From Lactarius indigo (taxonomy: Eukaryota > Basidiomycota > Agaricomycetes > Russulales > Russulaceae): 64,000 bases of DNA. The notes beneath the pieces were generated by a model. That model had not been told where the DNA came from, did not search any database, and worked only from the letters and a program-made list of their open reading frames with translations. The stretch covers positions 434,001-498,000 of the forward strand of contig JAFKAC010000034.1 of NCBI GenBank assembly GCA_025766275.1. Reading direction: 5' to 3'. Position numbers and translations under genes: made by a program. Below are positions 36,164 through 48,024 of this stretch, one piece after another (positions within the stretch are counted from its first letter, which is position 1; every line of letters starts with the position of its first letter).

Positions 36164-36911
36164 CATATTTCACTGGCTGTTTGACACTTTTTGGATTCGT
36201 CTTATGTATACACCCTTTCATATTTATACTTCATAAATAGCGTAGCGAAATACTTGTGATGCGAGTAGTAAAGTGGGAAATGTGAGGACATCCCGCAATC
36301 CCAAGCAAATTTATCAATATCAGAGCCGAAACTATTGTACCCGGTACCTCAGCACTGCGCACTGATGACCCACTCATACATGATTGTCTTAAAAATGGCG
36401 ATCGGAGACCCACCGGTGAAGTGCACTAGCAATCGGTTGGTAACCTGGTGAAGGAGTACGTAAAGGTTTCAAGTCAGAGTCATACAGTATTGATCAACTT
36501 ACGCCAACAACGTAAACAACGCCGGTCTCATATAGAGAGTTCTAGTCTGAATGGCACATATGTTGTCTTCCTGGGGCCAGTTTTCTAACGCACACCCAGT
36601 ACCGGTAATCTGCAGGAAGTCCGTTCCAGAGCAGCTTACGGCGTTCACGACGACCCAGAGGTCAGAAAAGAGATATAGGTATCATTTTGAAGACGTGTTC
36701 CTTTCCTCCGCAAGTGCGCCACGATGTACAAAATGCGCAGTCGACAGGGCCACAATATCAGTCTTAGTAATCATTCCCGTAAGTTTTCCCGCCTGCGCAA
36801 ACATGATGTGCCGCAAGTTCTACGACGCATTGTCATCTGCGAGGGGAAACCGACGAGGGTTGGGAGAAAGAGTAGAACTCACGAGTTTGCGAAACATGTT
36901 CACGACGAGCT
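36164..36911. other. Spacer between DUF6535 gene and CLC relic (copy A)
   Basis: Largely matches 56477-57213 in copy B. No gene recognised; probably the 3' untranslated region of DUF6535 and the decayed end of the CLC gene. Confidence 0.4.
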
Positions 36912-38020
36912 CTAACGAGACCTCTTTCCGTAACAGCATGGCGTCCTCCAAGAGCGGCGATAAGTCAGCCGAGTCGCTGCTTTGCACACCGGTAAAGCTG
37001 CCAATGCGAATAGCCGCGCCGGTCTCGGAAAGTAAAGGTTCTTTAATGCGGGAGGCTCAGCTAATCGGCAGCTGCAGGAAAAAATGAAGTACGAACCAAT
37101 GAAACCCTTGAGCTTCTCGCGCGCCACATAGCCCAACAATATCCCGTCTCGTACAACGGGGAAGCCGTGATATTTCCAGGTGTCCAACACCCTCTCTGTT
37201 CATGTGCGAGTCAATCCGATAAATTCCCTTGTTGCAAACAGGAAGCTGTACTGACCAAGCTCGCCAAGCGGAGAACCCTCGCGCAGGACGACCAATTTGT
37301 CAGCGGACGTCATCGCGTTCGAAACTCGAAGGGTGTGAGCCATGGATAACGGCGCAGCGCGATCCACGATGCATATATTCCGTCTGGGCCAAGTGCGTCG
37401 GCAATTCACTTTGAGATCACGACCGAAATCATGATCGGAAGCACGTGCGATAGGGCACTCATTAGCTGTGAGTGAACGGGCGAATGTCAGCAGACCGTTG
37501 TCCCGTTGGATGCGCCTGCACTGTACCTCGAAGACGATCACGACGAGCGAGACTTTGGCAGCTCATAAGCATGGTCATCGCTCAAGAGCTGCGGTCCACG
37601 TACCAGTCATCCTAGTAACGCCTGCCACCATAGATGACGCGCCAATAACGGCATAGAAACCGGGATATATGCAACGAACTGTTGGATCTGGCGGACAGGC
37701 AGAGAAGAACCACGCCTTTGGATATGCGCGATACAGACCCTGGCTGAAGAAAAAATGCGTCAAGCTTAGTGCTGCACCAACGAATTATAAGTCATACGTC
37801 AGCAGGCCAACTACACGTCCAAAAGCCGCGCCTATGGCGATCGCTGGCAAGAAAATGCCAGCTGGGACCTGAATCTCCTCGTTATTATTCTTTTAAGGTT
37901 CGGTGAGAAAATCTCACCATCATACCGAACATCCATGCAGTGAAAGCGATCTTCACCACTCCACTTAATATCAGTAGAAACACGTTCTCCCACATCGCAG
38001 TCGGGCTGCGGAGTCGTCAA
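36912..38020 (-). pseudogene. CLC chloride channel, 3' half only (copy A)
   Basis: The 3' half of a voltage-gated chloride channel/transporter relic. Visible parts are the segment before the selectivity helix, the conserved VPAGIFLPAIAIGAAFGRVV motif (about 37815-37875, anion-binding GIFLP), MISVMISK-like helices, and a CBS domain (WKYHGFPVVRDGILLGYVAR, about 37110-37175). Compared with copy B, about 22 bases are missing after PFEFR near 37330, which shifts the frame. The 5' half is absent because of the 1.6-kb deletion ending at 38020. Confidence 0.75.
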
Positions 38021-38902
38021 GGCCGGCATGAGAAATGGGGAACAGGCTTTATTATTGCCACACAGCGATCAGAATGTGCAGAGTGCTGTCATCATCATGG
38101 GTCAGAAGAGCGTCGCAAGACAACAAGGCGCAAAGTGTTACCAAATTTGTACCTTATTAGTTCGGTTCTTGCATACCGCGTTTGGGCAGCCCTCCTCAAC
38201 CCCTCCATGAGATCCTCGATCGACCGCAGCTAACTTTGGAGAGACATGTCGGTTCAGTGCGTTATCTTGAACTCCCAATGTTGTCCGTGTCCCATATGTT
38301 CTCCATCTTCGTTAGCACGTCATGGCTTCGCGCGTCCGGCTCCGCTTTTCTATCATTGTATCGATGTATGCTCGCGCGCAGGGAATTTGGGTCGACACCG
38401 TCTACCTCACCTTCTGGGTTTGCATGTGCAGTCCAGTTAACGTTTCCTTCGTTTCCTTCCGGCCTCCCGGAGCTACGTTCTGCACCTTGCCGAACTGCGT
38501 CCATGACTCGGAGTCCGGTACGAGAATGTGGGAATCACAAGCGCGAACCTCTCGGATTGAATCAGTTCGCCTTCTCAGACTTGCAACTGGAGACGAGTCC
38601 TGAGAACGCGGGACCGAAGCCAAAAACCGAGGCAAAACGTATTGTAGGTATGTTGGTCCCTTCCCTTGTGACGTTGCGCTCGACGTGCTCGTGCTTGATG
38701 TGAAATGCACCTCGATAAATCGGAAAAGTGAGTCGAGATAATCATCAAATGAGAGAGAGAGTACAGGAGAATGCGTTCACATTTCGGGGCGTCGCGTGGC
38801 GCGTCGTACGGTGGGAAATGTCGGAACGCCGGCCCGCCTTGTTCTGCTTCACCGCGCCGCATGCATTCCTGCGAAAACAGCAAATCGGCATAGTATTTCT
38901 AT
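38021..38902. other. Unassigned block conserved between both copies
   Basis: Matches 59950-60826 almost base for base, yet no gene or domain is recognised. A + strand frame at 38182-38703 and its copy at 60105-60626 are both open, but have no family resemblance. It lies just past the 3' end of the NACHT-WD40 gene. Confidence 0.4.
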
Positions 38903-41900
38903 CTAGGTCCCAATACAAGAACTCCAACTATCACCGTGCACAAAATTAGAAAGACACAGGTGAGTTTCGTGTTCACCCACAACCCAGATGTCACTTGGGC
39001 GGTGAAGATTTTCCCTATGCAACGGCGGGATCCACATTAATAGTTCATCGTTGCTACCACATATCCATCCCTCGTCGTTTATCTCGGATCGGTAAGTAAA
39101 GTCAACCTGTCCAGTATTTTCCGTCTTGCATGTTGTAACATCCAACATACGAATTGATCCATGTGCTGATGAGACGATGCGCTGACTATCCGGGGAGAAT
39201 GCCACTGACCGGACCGAATTCGTGTGACCACAGTATGGGCCTGCCACACTCTCTCCAGTGGTGGGGTCCCACATACGAATCGTCTGGTCTACCGAGCCTG
39301 AAGCAATGCACTGACCGTCCGGGGAGATCGCCACAGAGTGGATCCAACCTATGTGCCCACTAAATGGGCCTGCTACTGTCTCTCCTGTTGAGGCATCCCA
39401 AACACGGATTTTTGAATCATGCGAGCCCGAGACAACACGCTGACCATCGGGAGTAAATATCACAGATGTGACTTTATCTGTGTGCCCACTCAATGGGCCT
39501 ACCACTGTCTCTCCTGTTATAGCGTTCCGCACGAGAATTGTTTTATCGTGCGAGCCCGAGACCATGCGCTGACCGTCTGGGGAAAATGCCACGGATTTGG
39601 CCGATTCCTGGTGCCTAACGGATGGACTTGCCACCGTCTCTCCTGTTGTAGCATCCAACACACAAATTGATCCATTGCCTAAGCCCGATGCGATGTGCTT
39701 GCCATCTGGAGAGAATGCCACACAGGTGACGTAGGCTCCGGGACGAAATGGGCCTGCCACCGTCTCTCCTGTTGTCGCATTCCAGACATGAATTGTCGAA
39801 TCTGCCGACCCTGAGACAACGCATTGACCATCTGGGGAGAATGCCACAGATGTGACTGAATCCGTGTGCCCAGTAAATGAGCCCGTCACTAGCTGTCCTG
39901 TCATGGCATCCCACACACAAATTGTGTGGTCGTCCGATCCTGAGACAACGAGCTTGCCATCTGGCGAGAATGCTACAGATCTGACCCAATCCCTGTGTCC
40001 ATCAAATGTGCCTGCCACTGTTCCACCAGTTGTGACATTCCACACACGAATGGTTCCATCAAAAGAGCATGAGATAACGTGCTGGCCATCTGGTGAGAAT
40101 GTAACTGATTCAACTGAACTAGTGTGCCCACTAAATGGGCCTGCTACAGCCACTCCTGTTATGGCATCCCACACGCGAATCGTTTTATCATAAGAACCCG
40201 AGACGATGCGTTGACCATCTGTGGAGAATGCTACAGACTGGACCAAATCCGTATGTCCACTAAATGGACCCGCCATGGTCTCTCCCGTTACGGCATTCCA
40301 CACACGAATCGTTCGATCGTAAGAGCCCGAGGTAATGCGCCGACCATCTGGAGAGAATGCCACAGACGCAACACAACCTGTGTGCCCACTGTACGGACCT
40401 CCCACCGTCTCTCCCGTGGTGGAGTTCCAGATACGAATCGTTTGGTCAAACGAGCCAGAGACAATTCGCTGGCCATCTGGGGAGAATGCCACAGACGTGA
40501 CCCAATGCGTGTGCCCACTAAGTGGGCCTGCCACTGTCTCTCCAGTTGTAGCCTTCCATACACGAACTGTTTGGTCCGCTGAGCCAGAGACAATGCACAG
40601 GCCATCTGGGGAGAATGCCACGAATGTGACCCGATCCGTGTGCCCACTACACGGGCCTACCACGATCTCTCCAGTCATGGCATCCCACACATGAATTGTG
40701 TTATCGTTCGAGCCTGAGGCAACGCGCTGGCCATCTGGGGAGAATGCAACGGACATCGTGTTTCCGATAAATGGTCCTGCCATTCTCTCTCCCGTGGTGG
40801 CATTCCACACGCAAATTCCTCCATCGTATGAACCCGAGACAATGCGTTGGCCATCTGGTGAGAGTGCGATGGAATCGACACTGCCTCCGACATTTGAAAT
40901 CACCATCTCTGATGAAGGCCAATGAGATAATCGTCCACTTTCGACGTGCAGTGTTCGAGGAAACATGCTTGAATAATGCGTCGAAACAAGAGAACAAGTC
41001 GGCGCAAATGGTAATGTAGAAAGGTAGACATGCGGTGCGCTCTTTGCTATCGCTATCCCGAAGTACCGCACGAATGCAATGGCATCGTTGATGAACGCGG
41101 TCAATTTCTCCAGCTCCGCCGGGCAAACCTGTTTGGTCTGTTGCCATTAGTTGTTTGTCCGCCTCACAGAATTGATGTAAAGACTTACACCTTGACCAGA
41201 AGCTAGCCACACATTTACAGACGACAACGCTGGCAAGGCAAGACGCATATCGCCCACCAAGCTAAGCGCCTCAAGCCAAAAGAGAAGTTTCGCAGCAAAG
41301 AATGCTTGGAGTTGGTCAAACAGACCGGTTTCGAAAGCAAGACGTTCTAAATGATCGTCGTAGAAACGACAAGCATATAATAAAGCTGGTGAGATGTTTT
41401 TAGCGACGCGGGCTTCAAGGTTTTGAATGTCTCTATTAGCAAGATATGATGATTGAATGTGGCACATGTTGAATCTGAGGTCGCGAAGTACTAGACCGAG
41501 ACATGAATGGGCTAACCTAGAGTGGGCGTCTTGAAGAAGCAGAGAGAAATCGCCGCTCTTCTCCTTATTTGTCAGGAAGTCACGAAATGATGTATGGAGA
41601 GGAAGAATAGGAAGGGTGTCATCGGATGAGTTAACGTTGCTCAACAATGAGCCCAGGCGACCGAGCATAATAACAACAGAATCAGCGTCATCGTCGTCAT
41701 CGAAGCCAAGTCCTCGCAGAGTGGTCAGGGAGCGTATGGAAAGGGGTTCGAATGCGGTGATGAGCTGTCCCACGACAGAACGGAATAGATGCTGAGCTTG
41801 TGGGTGTGTGAAGTAGCCCTCGAGGACTTCTTTGTATAGCTTGTCCAACGGATCTTGTCCATCGCGATCTGTAGTCAGTCTCAAAAGGTGGTTTATGCAC

Positions 41901-44264
41901 TTTTTCTTGCTGAACCCGAAGCATTCGGGAGGATCCAGGATGAATTCACCAGCGACAGCCGCCCACTGAAACAGCCCTTCTGCCTTTCTTGTCAACGCAA
42001 CTCCGTGCTTTTCGAACGCATCTGGAGGGAGTAACATCTGAAGGAAGGTCAGTATATCGTTCTCCGTACTAGCCCCCAGCTCAGGGTCATTCATATATTT
42101 GATAATGGTCGACGGCGCTCCATTGAACGCAGACAAGATCCCATCCTCGGGCCTCGACGTGATGAGAACACGAAAGTTCGATGGCAGTTTGAATAAGTTC
42201 TTGGCAAGGAATGCGTGTAACCCATTTCTACATGCCGTGTCTCCGCTCTCGTCCAACGCGTCGATGACAACAAGGATGGGGCCGACGATGTGGAGACCCT
42301 CAAGCGGTTGGAGGACTAGGGATTCGAAAAGTGTGGGATAGTCGCGGGTACGAACTCGAAGTGAAGAGTCATCCTTTACAATCCTTCCAAGCGCGGTCTT
42401 GAAAGAAGGGTATCGATCGGAGAGATCGCGAGCCAGAGTGGTGAAGAATTTGTAAGCATCGCGCTGAGATTGCTCTTTCCGCAAAAATATGAACGACGAC
42501 GTGAGGCGGTGCATTTTGTCGAAGCGATGCGCGATCTCGTGTGCAATAGACGACTTTCCCGTACCCGCCTGTCCAAGAAGTAAAAGACCACGTTCCGAGT
42601 CGGGATTATTCACCCAATGAACGATGAGATCTAAGAAGGCTGTGCGCGTTCCCGGAAGGCAGCCCTTCTCCGGCACGAAGCGTGAGCCTGTCCCATATGG
42701 TATTTCTCTGATTTTCGCATCTAACTCTGTGACAGTAATCAGATCGATAACCCTCAAGCTATTGGGGCTACGTACCGACGTCTGAAACTTGGCTGGACAC
42801 CCACTTCAGTTGGGTAACCATCCCGTCGAGCCTATTAGAAATCCTGGCCGAAATTGTTCCCACGTCGTCCAGAATTTGGAGGGTAGTTATCTCCGTGGTG
42901 ATGGCAGCCTCGTCCAAGAAGGCCCTTCGGAGTTCGAGAAGGGCGGTGCGGAGGTCCTCGATCTGTTTGTTGACTCGGCCGCCGATATTCTTCAACGTTC
43001 GCTTCCCTGACAACGGCGTGTTTACTTCGGCCACTGAAAATGGGTGAAGAATACTTACAGAACTGAGAATCGTTTGCATATGATCGTATCAAGTCACAAC
43101 AGTTACAGACATGCTGCAACATGAGCGTAAGGATTCGGGCCTGCCTGGACTCGCGCTTGATAGATCTCAAGGTATTTTCCTGGTTCGCGAAATCGAACGC
43201 ATCGTGTACGGCTACAAGAAGAGTTCGGACATTGTCGTCACTTTGGAACTGTTCTAGGAGGGTCTAGCATGCGGATCAACATCAGTGCTTCCCTACTGCG
43301 CATATCAATGTACCTTGGGAATCGCTAATAGCAGGCCACATGCCATTTGTGCGTATGGGTGAAGCTGAGACCGGAAGTAGGCTCAGCTGATGGTAAGTTT
43401 TAAAGGTATTGCACAGTGACGCACTCCTGCAGCCGCACTCAATGTATCCATCATCCACTTGATCCTCGAAACAGCACCTTCCCATGGACCTGAGGGATCA
43501 ATCGCCTTGATAGCTTCGTCGGTATCACGGAGGACGCCCTCGGTGGGTGACATCGCTACCCGAACATCGGGCAATGATGGCATAGGAGCGCTAATATCAA
43601 TGGGCAAGGTCGGATGGGAAGTCGCATTCGCTGACACGGCGATCGTCAAGTACAACATGACCGGCTGGATCGATTGTTCATCTTGTCCGTCGTCATTGCT
43701 GAGAATAACAGGAATTTCTACACGCAGGACGTTCAGCTACTAGTGAAACGAGTGATATCCTCATTGAAAACAAACCGATTTGTGATCCGACAGGTATCAG
43801 CATCCGATGCGTCCCGATCAGTGAATCGCTGTGCGCTGATCGCTCCGCATAAAGACACAATACAAGATCTGAAGACGGCTGTACATAACTGAACAGGACT
43901 TTCAGCTGGAAACATAGATTTTAAAAACAGATGTCGTACAAGGCATCTAGTTTCTGATCCCATTGCGCCGCTTGTCCCTCAATCGAAACGCTCGTTGTCT
44001 TCTTCGTCGTTTCCCGATTGGTCACAGTGACGAAGACACGGTTCTTCCGGCGTCGCCATTTCTTGATATTGTGAGCTCGGAGGACTATAAAATACGTTAT
44101 CGGGTATCATCTATAGGATTTAAGTACATACCGGTCACCTCGATGCGTAGCTGAGGGATTTCCGATGCAGAAGGACCTGACCTGGAGTAATGGTTCAATG
44201 GGGGGAGAGTCGTGGGTCCGCAGGCATTTACGCACGAATTCGATATGGTGTGCTGGTGCTCCAT
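38903..44264 (-). CDS. C2-like/NACHT/WD40 STAND protein with 14 WD repeats, copy A
   Basis: The ATG at 44264 (MEHQHTISNSC) opens a C2-like exon set (PQLRIEVTVLRAHNIKKW, then VFVTVTNRETTKKTTSVSIE, WDQKLDA, later TSHPTLPIDISAPMPSLPDV). Next is a helical region (DEAIKAIDPSGPWEGAVSRI, LLEQFQSDDNVRTLL). The NACHT domain begins at about 42730: Walker A LLLLGQAGTGKSSIAHEIAH, Walker B ILVVIDALDESG and ITSRPEDGI. The C-terminus (38960-40900) has fourteen WD40 repeats of the form SGHTxxVxSVAFSPDGQ, enough for two seven-bladed propellers. A 58-nt intron at about 41137 removes the TAA seen at 41147-41149 and joins ASGQG to V-PAELEK. The junction after DQKLDA (about 43930) could not be phased. Proteins of this plan (HET-E/NWD type) mediate allorecognition in fungi. 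Confidence 0.85.
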
Positions 44265-44552
44265 CTTTTGCAAGGGTTCCTGGGGCTAGAGTGAGTGTAT
44301 GGTTAGGCGTTGAGGTTAGGCTTATAGTAAGGTAACCACGCATTGCACAGCCGACGAGGGGCGTAATCACATGACTCCAAGCAGACGGATAAGAGATTAG
44401 AATTGGCGGTAGTAGGTAGATGACTCCCGCGTCGCAGGTGCCCATATGCAATTAGGGTAGTGAACAACCCGACAGAGATGAAATGTGATCGATCTATGTG
44501 CACGCGACGCTTCCCCGCAATCCTCAGACTTGCCCTTACTCTCTACTCTACT

Positions 44553-45905
44553 CTAGGAGTGGATTGCGTTACTGGAAGACACTTGAAGGGCGGCTTCGCA
44601 GGACGCCTCGGTCAGCGTTGGCTGAGGGAAGGGAAAGTCGTGGTCAGGACGGGGTCTTGAAGTAACGGGAAAGGAGGGACATACGTGTCCGTGTATCGTG
44701 GGTGCGATGTCTTCGGTGCCCGCACCATATCCGAGCGCAAGCACGCCCTCTGCGACCATCTCGCCGGCATTAGGACCTATCAACACACAAGGAGCCCACG
44801 AAACTCAGAAACTCTGCCCCAAATACAGAAAACACGACACGCACCGATGATGTGTACTTCGAGGATGCGATCCATCTCCGCCTCCACAAGGAACTGGACC
44901 TTGCCTTCGGTATCCAAGTTCGTCTTGGCCCGTAAGCTGTCGGGGAATGGGAACCGGCGGACCTTTTCCTTTTCGCCGTCTTGCTTGAGTTCCTGCTCCG
45001 TCTTCCTGACCCACGCAACTTCGGGGTGTTTGTACACCATGCTCGGGATCCCGTAGTTCATGTGGCCGTGCCCAATCTGGACGTACTCCACCACCACGAT
45101 CCCCTCCTCCTCTTCCTTGTGTGCAAGCATCAGTCCGAAGGTGACATCGTCGATGCACACCTGATGTTTGGCATGCTCGTGTTAAACCGGTCGTCGATCA
45201 CGATGCGTCCGTGCGAGTCGACTTCAACGCCGACATTTCCGAGACCGAGGCCTTGGATGTATGGATGGCGGCCAACGGTGATGAGCACAACGTCTGCCTC
45301 AAGCTGCGTTGTGACATGTGAATCCTCTCGCTGACAAAGAAAAATAAGAGTAGCACACCGAGTCCTGTTTCCCGTCCTGACAACCACCTTTCTTGGACCT
45401 TCTGCAGCAAAAGCGCACCAGTAGAGCTGACGATCTGCTGCCCATCTATCTCTATGACGCCGCCTGGGAAGGGCGTAACCTCGGACCCTGTCGCGATGAC
45501 GATGTTCTTCACTTCCACGGTAGACTCGCCGCCGTCGTTGAGCTACACGGAAATGGTGTTGGGGGAGATGAAAGAGGCAGTTCCCTTGATGTAGTCGAGG
45601 ATCCGCAGAAAGTTCAGTTTGACGCCTTCGACTAGATATTTTTTACATCAGCGAAAAAAGCTACTAGAAGAAGTTTAGGACGCACCATCGATGGGGTTCT
45701 TCTTGATATCATGGAGTGTTTGGTGGTAGATGTGCGAGTTGTCAGGCATCGCCTTGGAGGGAATGAGGAGAATGAGATGAGCGACAGTATAAGTGGCCGA
45801 CGCAGCCACGTAACCACCAGGACCTACAAACAAACGTCGTTATGCACCTCGGCTTCAGTCTAAGACGAGGGCACAGACATACCTCGGATGACAATCGTGT
45901 CGTAC
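44553..45905 (-). pseudogene. LPD1: Dihydrolipoamide dehydrogenase relic
   Basis: A decayed copy of the mitochondrial E3 flavoprotein shared by the pyruvate and 2-oxoglutarate dehydrogenase complexes. Readable pieces are GPGGYVAA and [120 protein letters not shown] and PTLTEASCEAAL. The segment with the redox-active CLNVGC disulfide is replaced by unrelated sequence between VAA and IPSKAM, and the NAD-binding core between QKVQE and the LEADVV segment is deleted. It cannot be active. Confidence 0.85.
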
Positions 45906-46273
45906 TATTCCGAAGGGGTCACCAGTCCGTGTGAGATGTGCGTGGATGGGATCCTTCAGAGCTTGAAGAAACCGGCGGCCCGCAAATGCAGCTAGACTGG
46001 TCCAAGTCGCTCCTACATTGCTTTTGACTTTGTTTATAACTCGAATACAGCAAGTTATTGTCCCTTTCCTAAATTGTAGCTGAGCTTGTCGCGCTGCACC
46101 TTGTTCCTTACTGTACTAGGGAAACGAATAACGAGTCCGAATCGACGCGACGCGACTTGGTTGACTTGAAGGCGTCATGGGCACCATACAGTAACTACTA
46201 GGCAATGCTCCGCTATCGACACTTTATATTATATTTCGAACATTAAACTCATAAATCATACTCTACCCCAACT
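45906..46273. other. No gene seen
   Basis: AT-rich spacer between the LPD1 relic and the SPC25 stop codon. Confidence 0.4.
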
Positions 46274-47217
46274 CTACGAGAGGAGTTTCACATACGCCTG
46301 ACGTACACGTTTGATGAAAGTATATACATCCCCGGACTCATTCAACTGATCCAAAAGTAGTGGCATTATTGGTAGCTGCGGTGTCGACGTTAAAACTGTC
46401 GACCTTCTTCAGTTCGCGCTCGGAGCGGTTGCAATCGATACGACGTACCTTTAAACTGGGATGAGAGGTCGATCACGAAGCTCACTTCGTGCGTGGAACG
46501 TGAGTCGTCGTCAACAACCTTGATGGTATACCGGAACAGGAGCTGGTCGGGGCCCACTCCCTCGATGACCAAGCCCGTTGCGCGTTCACAAGCGCGCACT
46601 TCTGCAGACATGGGTCCGGCGTGCATGGCTAAAGTATCGCGCTCCAGCTCCCGCTCTGTGAGACAGCCGCAGAGGGTAGCGCGCGTTTGGAAGTGCGGAT
46701 AGACAGGGAAGAAACGGACCTTTACGAAGGTTCGCTACGCGCGCGCGAAGTGTCTGGATGTTCGCGTCGATGGAGGCAAGCACCTCGCGTTCGGCTTCGA
46801 CACGGCGGCGAAGCGAGGCGACAGCTGATTCAGCCTCTTCCGTCTCCTCGCGTTCGCATTTGAGGACTGTTTGGTAGTAGAACAATTTTAGCAATCAGAG
46901 GAAAAACAGATGAGATGGCGGATAACGCAACGAGCAATGAGTTCTATTTCCTTCAATTTGCATTGCTCCGTCTCTCTCTCCACGTCCTGAGCGCGGTCTG
47001 CTAGTCTCTTGAGTTCTTTGTCGTGTGCTTCCCGGCGTTGAGTGATTTCGGCAATGGAGCGAGCCGTGAAATTGGCGATTGCCCGTGAGAAGTTCGCTGC
47101 TGAGGTCTCATAGGCAGGTAGATTTAGTTCTATTGTTGGTTCTGAGGAGTTAAGGATAGCGTCGAGATTGTATTCATCGTCAATTTCACTCGGCGAGCGA
47201 GACCGCGAGGAAGCCAT
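46274..47217 (-). CDS. SPC25: Kinetochore protein Spc25 (Ndc80 complex)
   Basis: Four exons, 46932-47217, 46720-46866, 46449-46655 and 46274-46395, sum to 762 nt, 253 residues, all in frame across GT-AG introns. The order fits Spc25: an N-terminal segment (IELNLPAYETSAANFSRAIA), a long coiled coil (EITQRREAHDKELKRLADRA through CEREETEEAESAVASLRRRV), and a small C-terminal globular RWD-like domain (CERATGLVIEGVGPDQLLFR, HEVSFVIDLSSQFKV, PIMPLLLDQLNESGDVYTFI). Spc25 pairs with Spc24 to anchor the Ndc80 complex at the inner kinetochore. The start chosen is the ATG before ASSRSRSPSEID. It is the only clearly intact housekeeping-type gene in the window, set between relics. Confidence 0.88.
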
Positions 47218-48024
47218 TGACCCAATTGACACCCACGTGACACTGGTTGAATCTCACCGGAATGTCGGCCCGCGATATTGGTCTCCCCCGGATCAAGGAG
47301 AGTTACATAATACTGACCCTGCCTGGCAGCGCCTGTCGAGCTGGGTGCGTAATTATGCATTATGCGCGAGATGCTAGTATCAAGAAGATTGTCGCAGCTG
47401 AGATACCTCCGAGTCACACAATCTGGATAGCTCAAGCGGTCTCCCATGATGGTGGCACCATTACTGTCCCCGGGGTCGAGAGGTTGTTTTGGGTTTATCT
47501 GAATTGGATCCTGCAGACTATCAAGTATGCTAAGAAGCCGGACACAACCATGAGTTATCTATGTTGTCAATGTCACCGTCTGGAAAATTTCTAGCGAAAC
47601 AGGGACGTGAACAATGAATGGGTAAGTGCATTTTCCCCCTTTCACCGGGTCTTCCGGGCTGACTCATTTCATTATGTTTTCCTGCCTCCATCTTCGGTCC
47701 CAAGGCGCGAGTCAGAATGGGACAGAAACAGTGAGTCACCGACCGAGTGAAAGGTCGCAAAGCCATGCCGAACGGGCCGCCAAACTATTGCTTTTCAAAA
47801 CTCGTCCGGCAACCCTGGGTATGTCTAGATGTGTGCTCACAAGTGGCCGGAGTAGTTCTGTAGTCCGATGTGTCAGAGTATCTGCGGATTCACAACCCAC
47901 CGCTGAGGCACCGGTGCGCGTAAGTTCGGCCCATAGGACCAAGTAGTGCCCTGGGTAGGACAACCGCAATTTAGACTCATTGAAATACTCATCAACTGAG
48001 CCACCACCTAGGTCCGACTGCCTT
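47218..48024. other. Unassigned stretch between SPC25 and KHA1 relic
   Basis: Several open frames under 120 codons were seen on both strands, none recognisable. The missing 5' part of the KHA1 relic is not found here. Confidence 0.35.

Larger units (their letters stand above)
29300..42076. repeat. Segmental duplication, copy A
   Basis: Gene order, strand and most bases match 49690-64000. The offset is about 20.31 kb from the NLR to the CLC relic, and 21.92 kb over the NACHT-WD40 gene, because copy A lacks about 1.6 kb at 38.02 kb. The right limit is unknown, since copy B is cut by the window end at the position equivalent to about 42076. The left limit is within the F-box relic. Confidence 0.9.

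Noticed and set aside
39000..40900. Long open frames on the + strand opposite the WD40 repeats (also 61078-62849)
   Set aside because: They are repetitive shadows of the WD repeats in antisense; none has independent support.
41147..41149. TAA that seems to end the NACHT part of copy A before the WD repeats
   Set aside because: It lies inside a 58-nt GTAAGT...CAG intron; splicing joins ASGQG to the PAELEK segment in frame, and copy B has the same intron without the stop.
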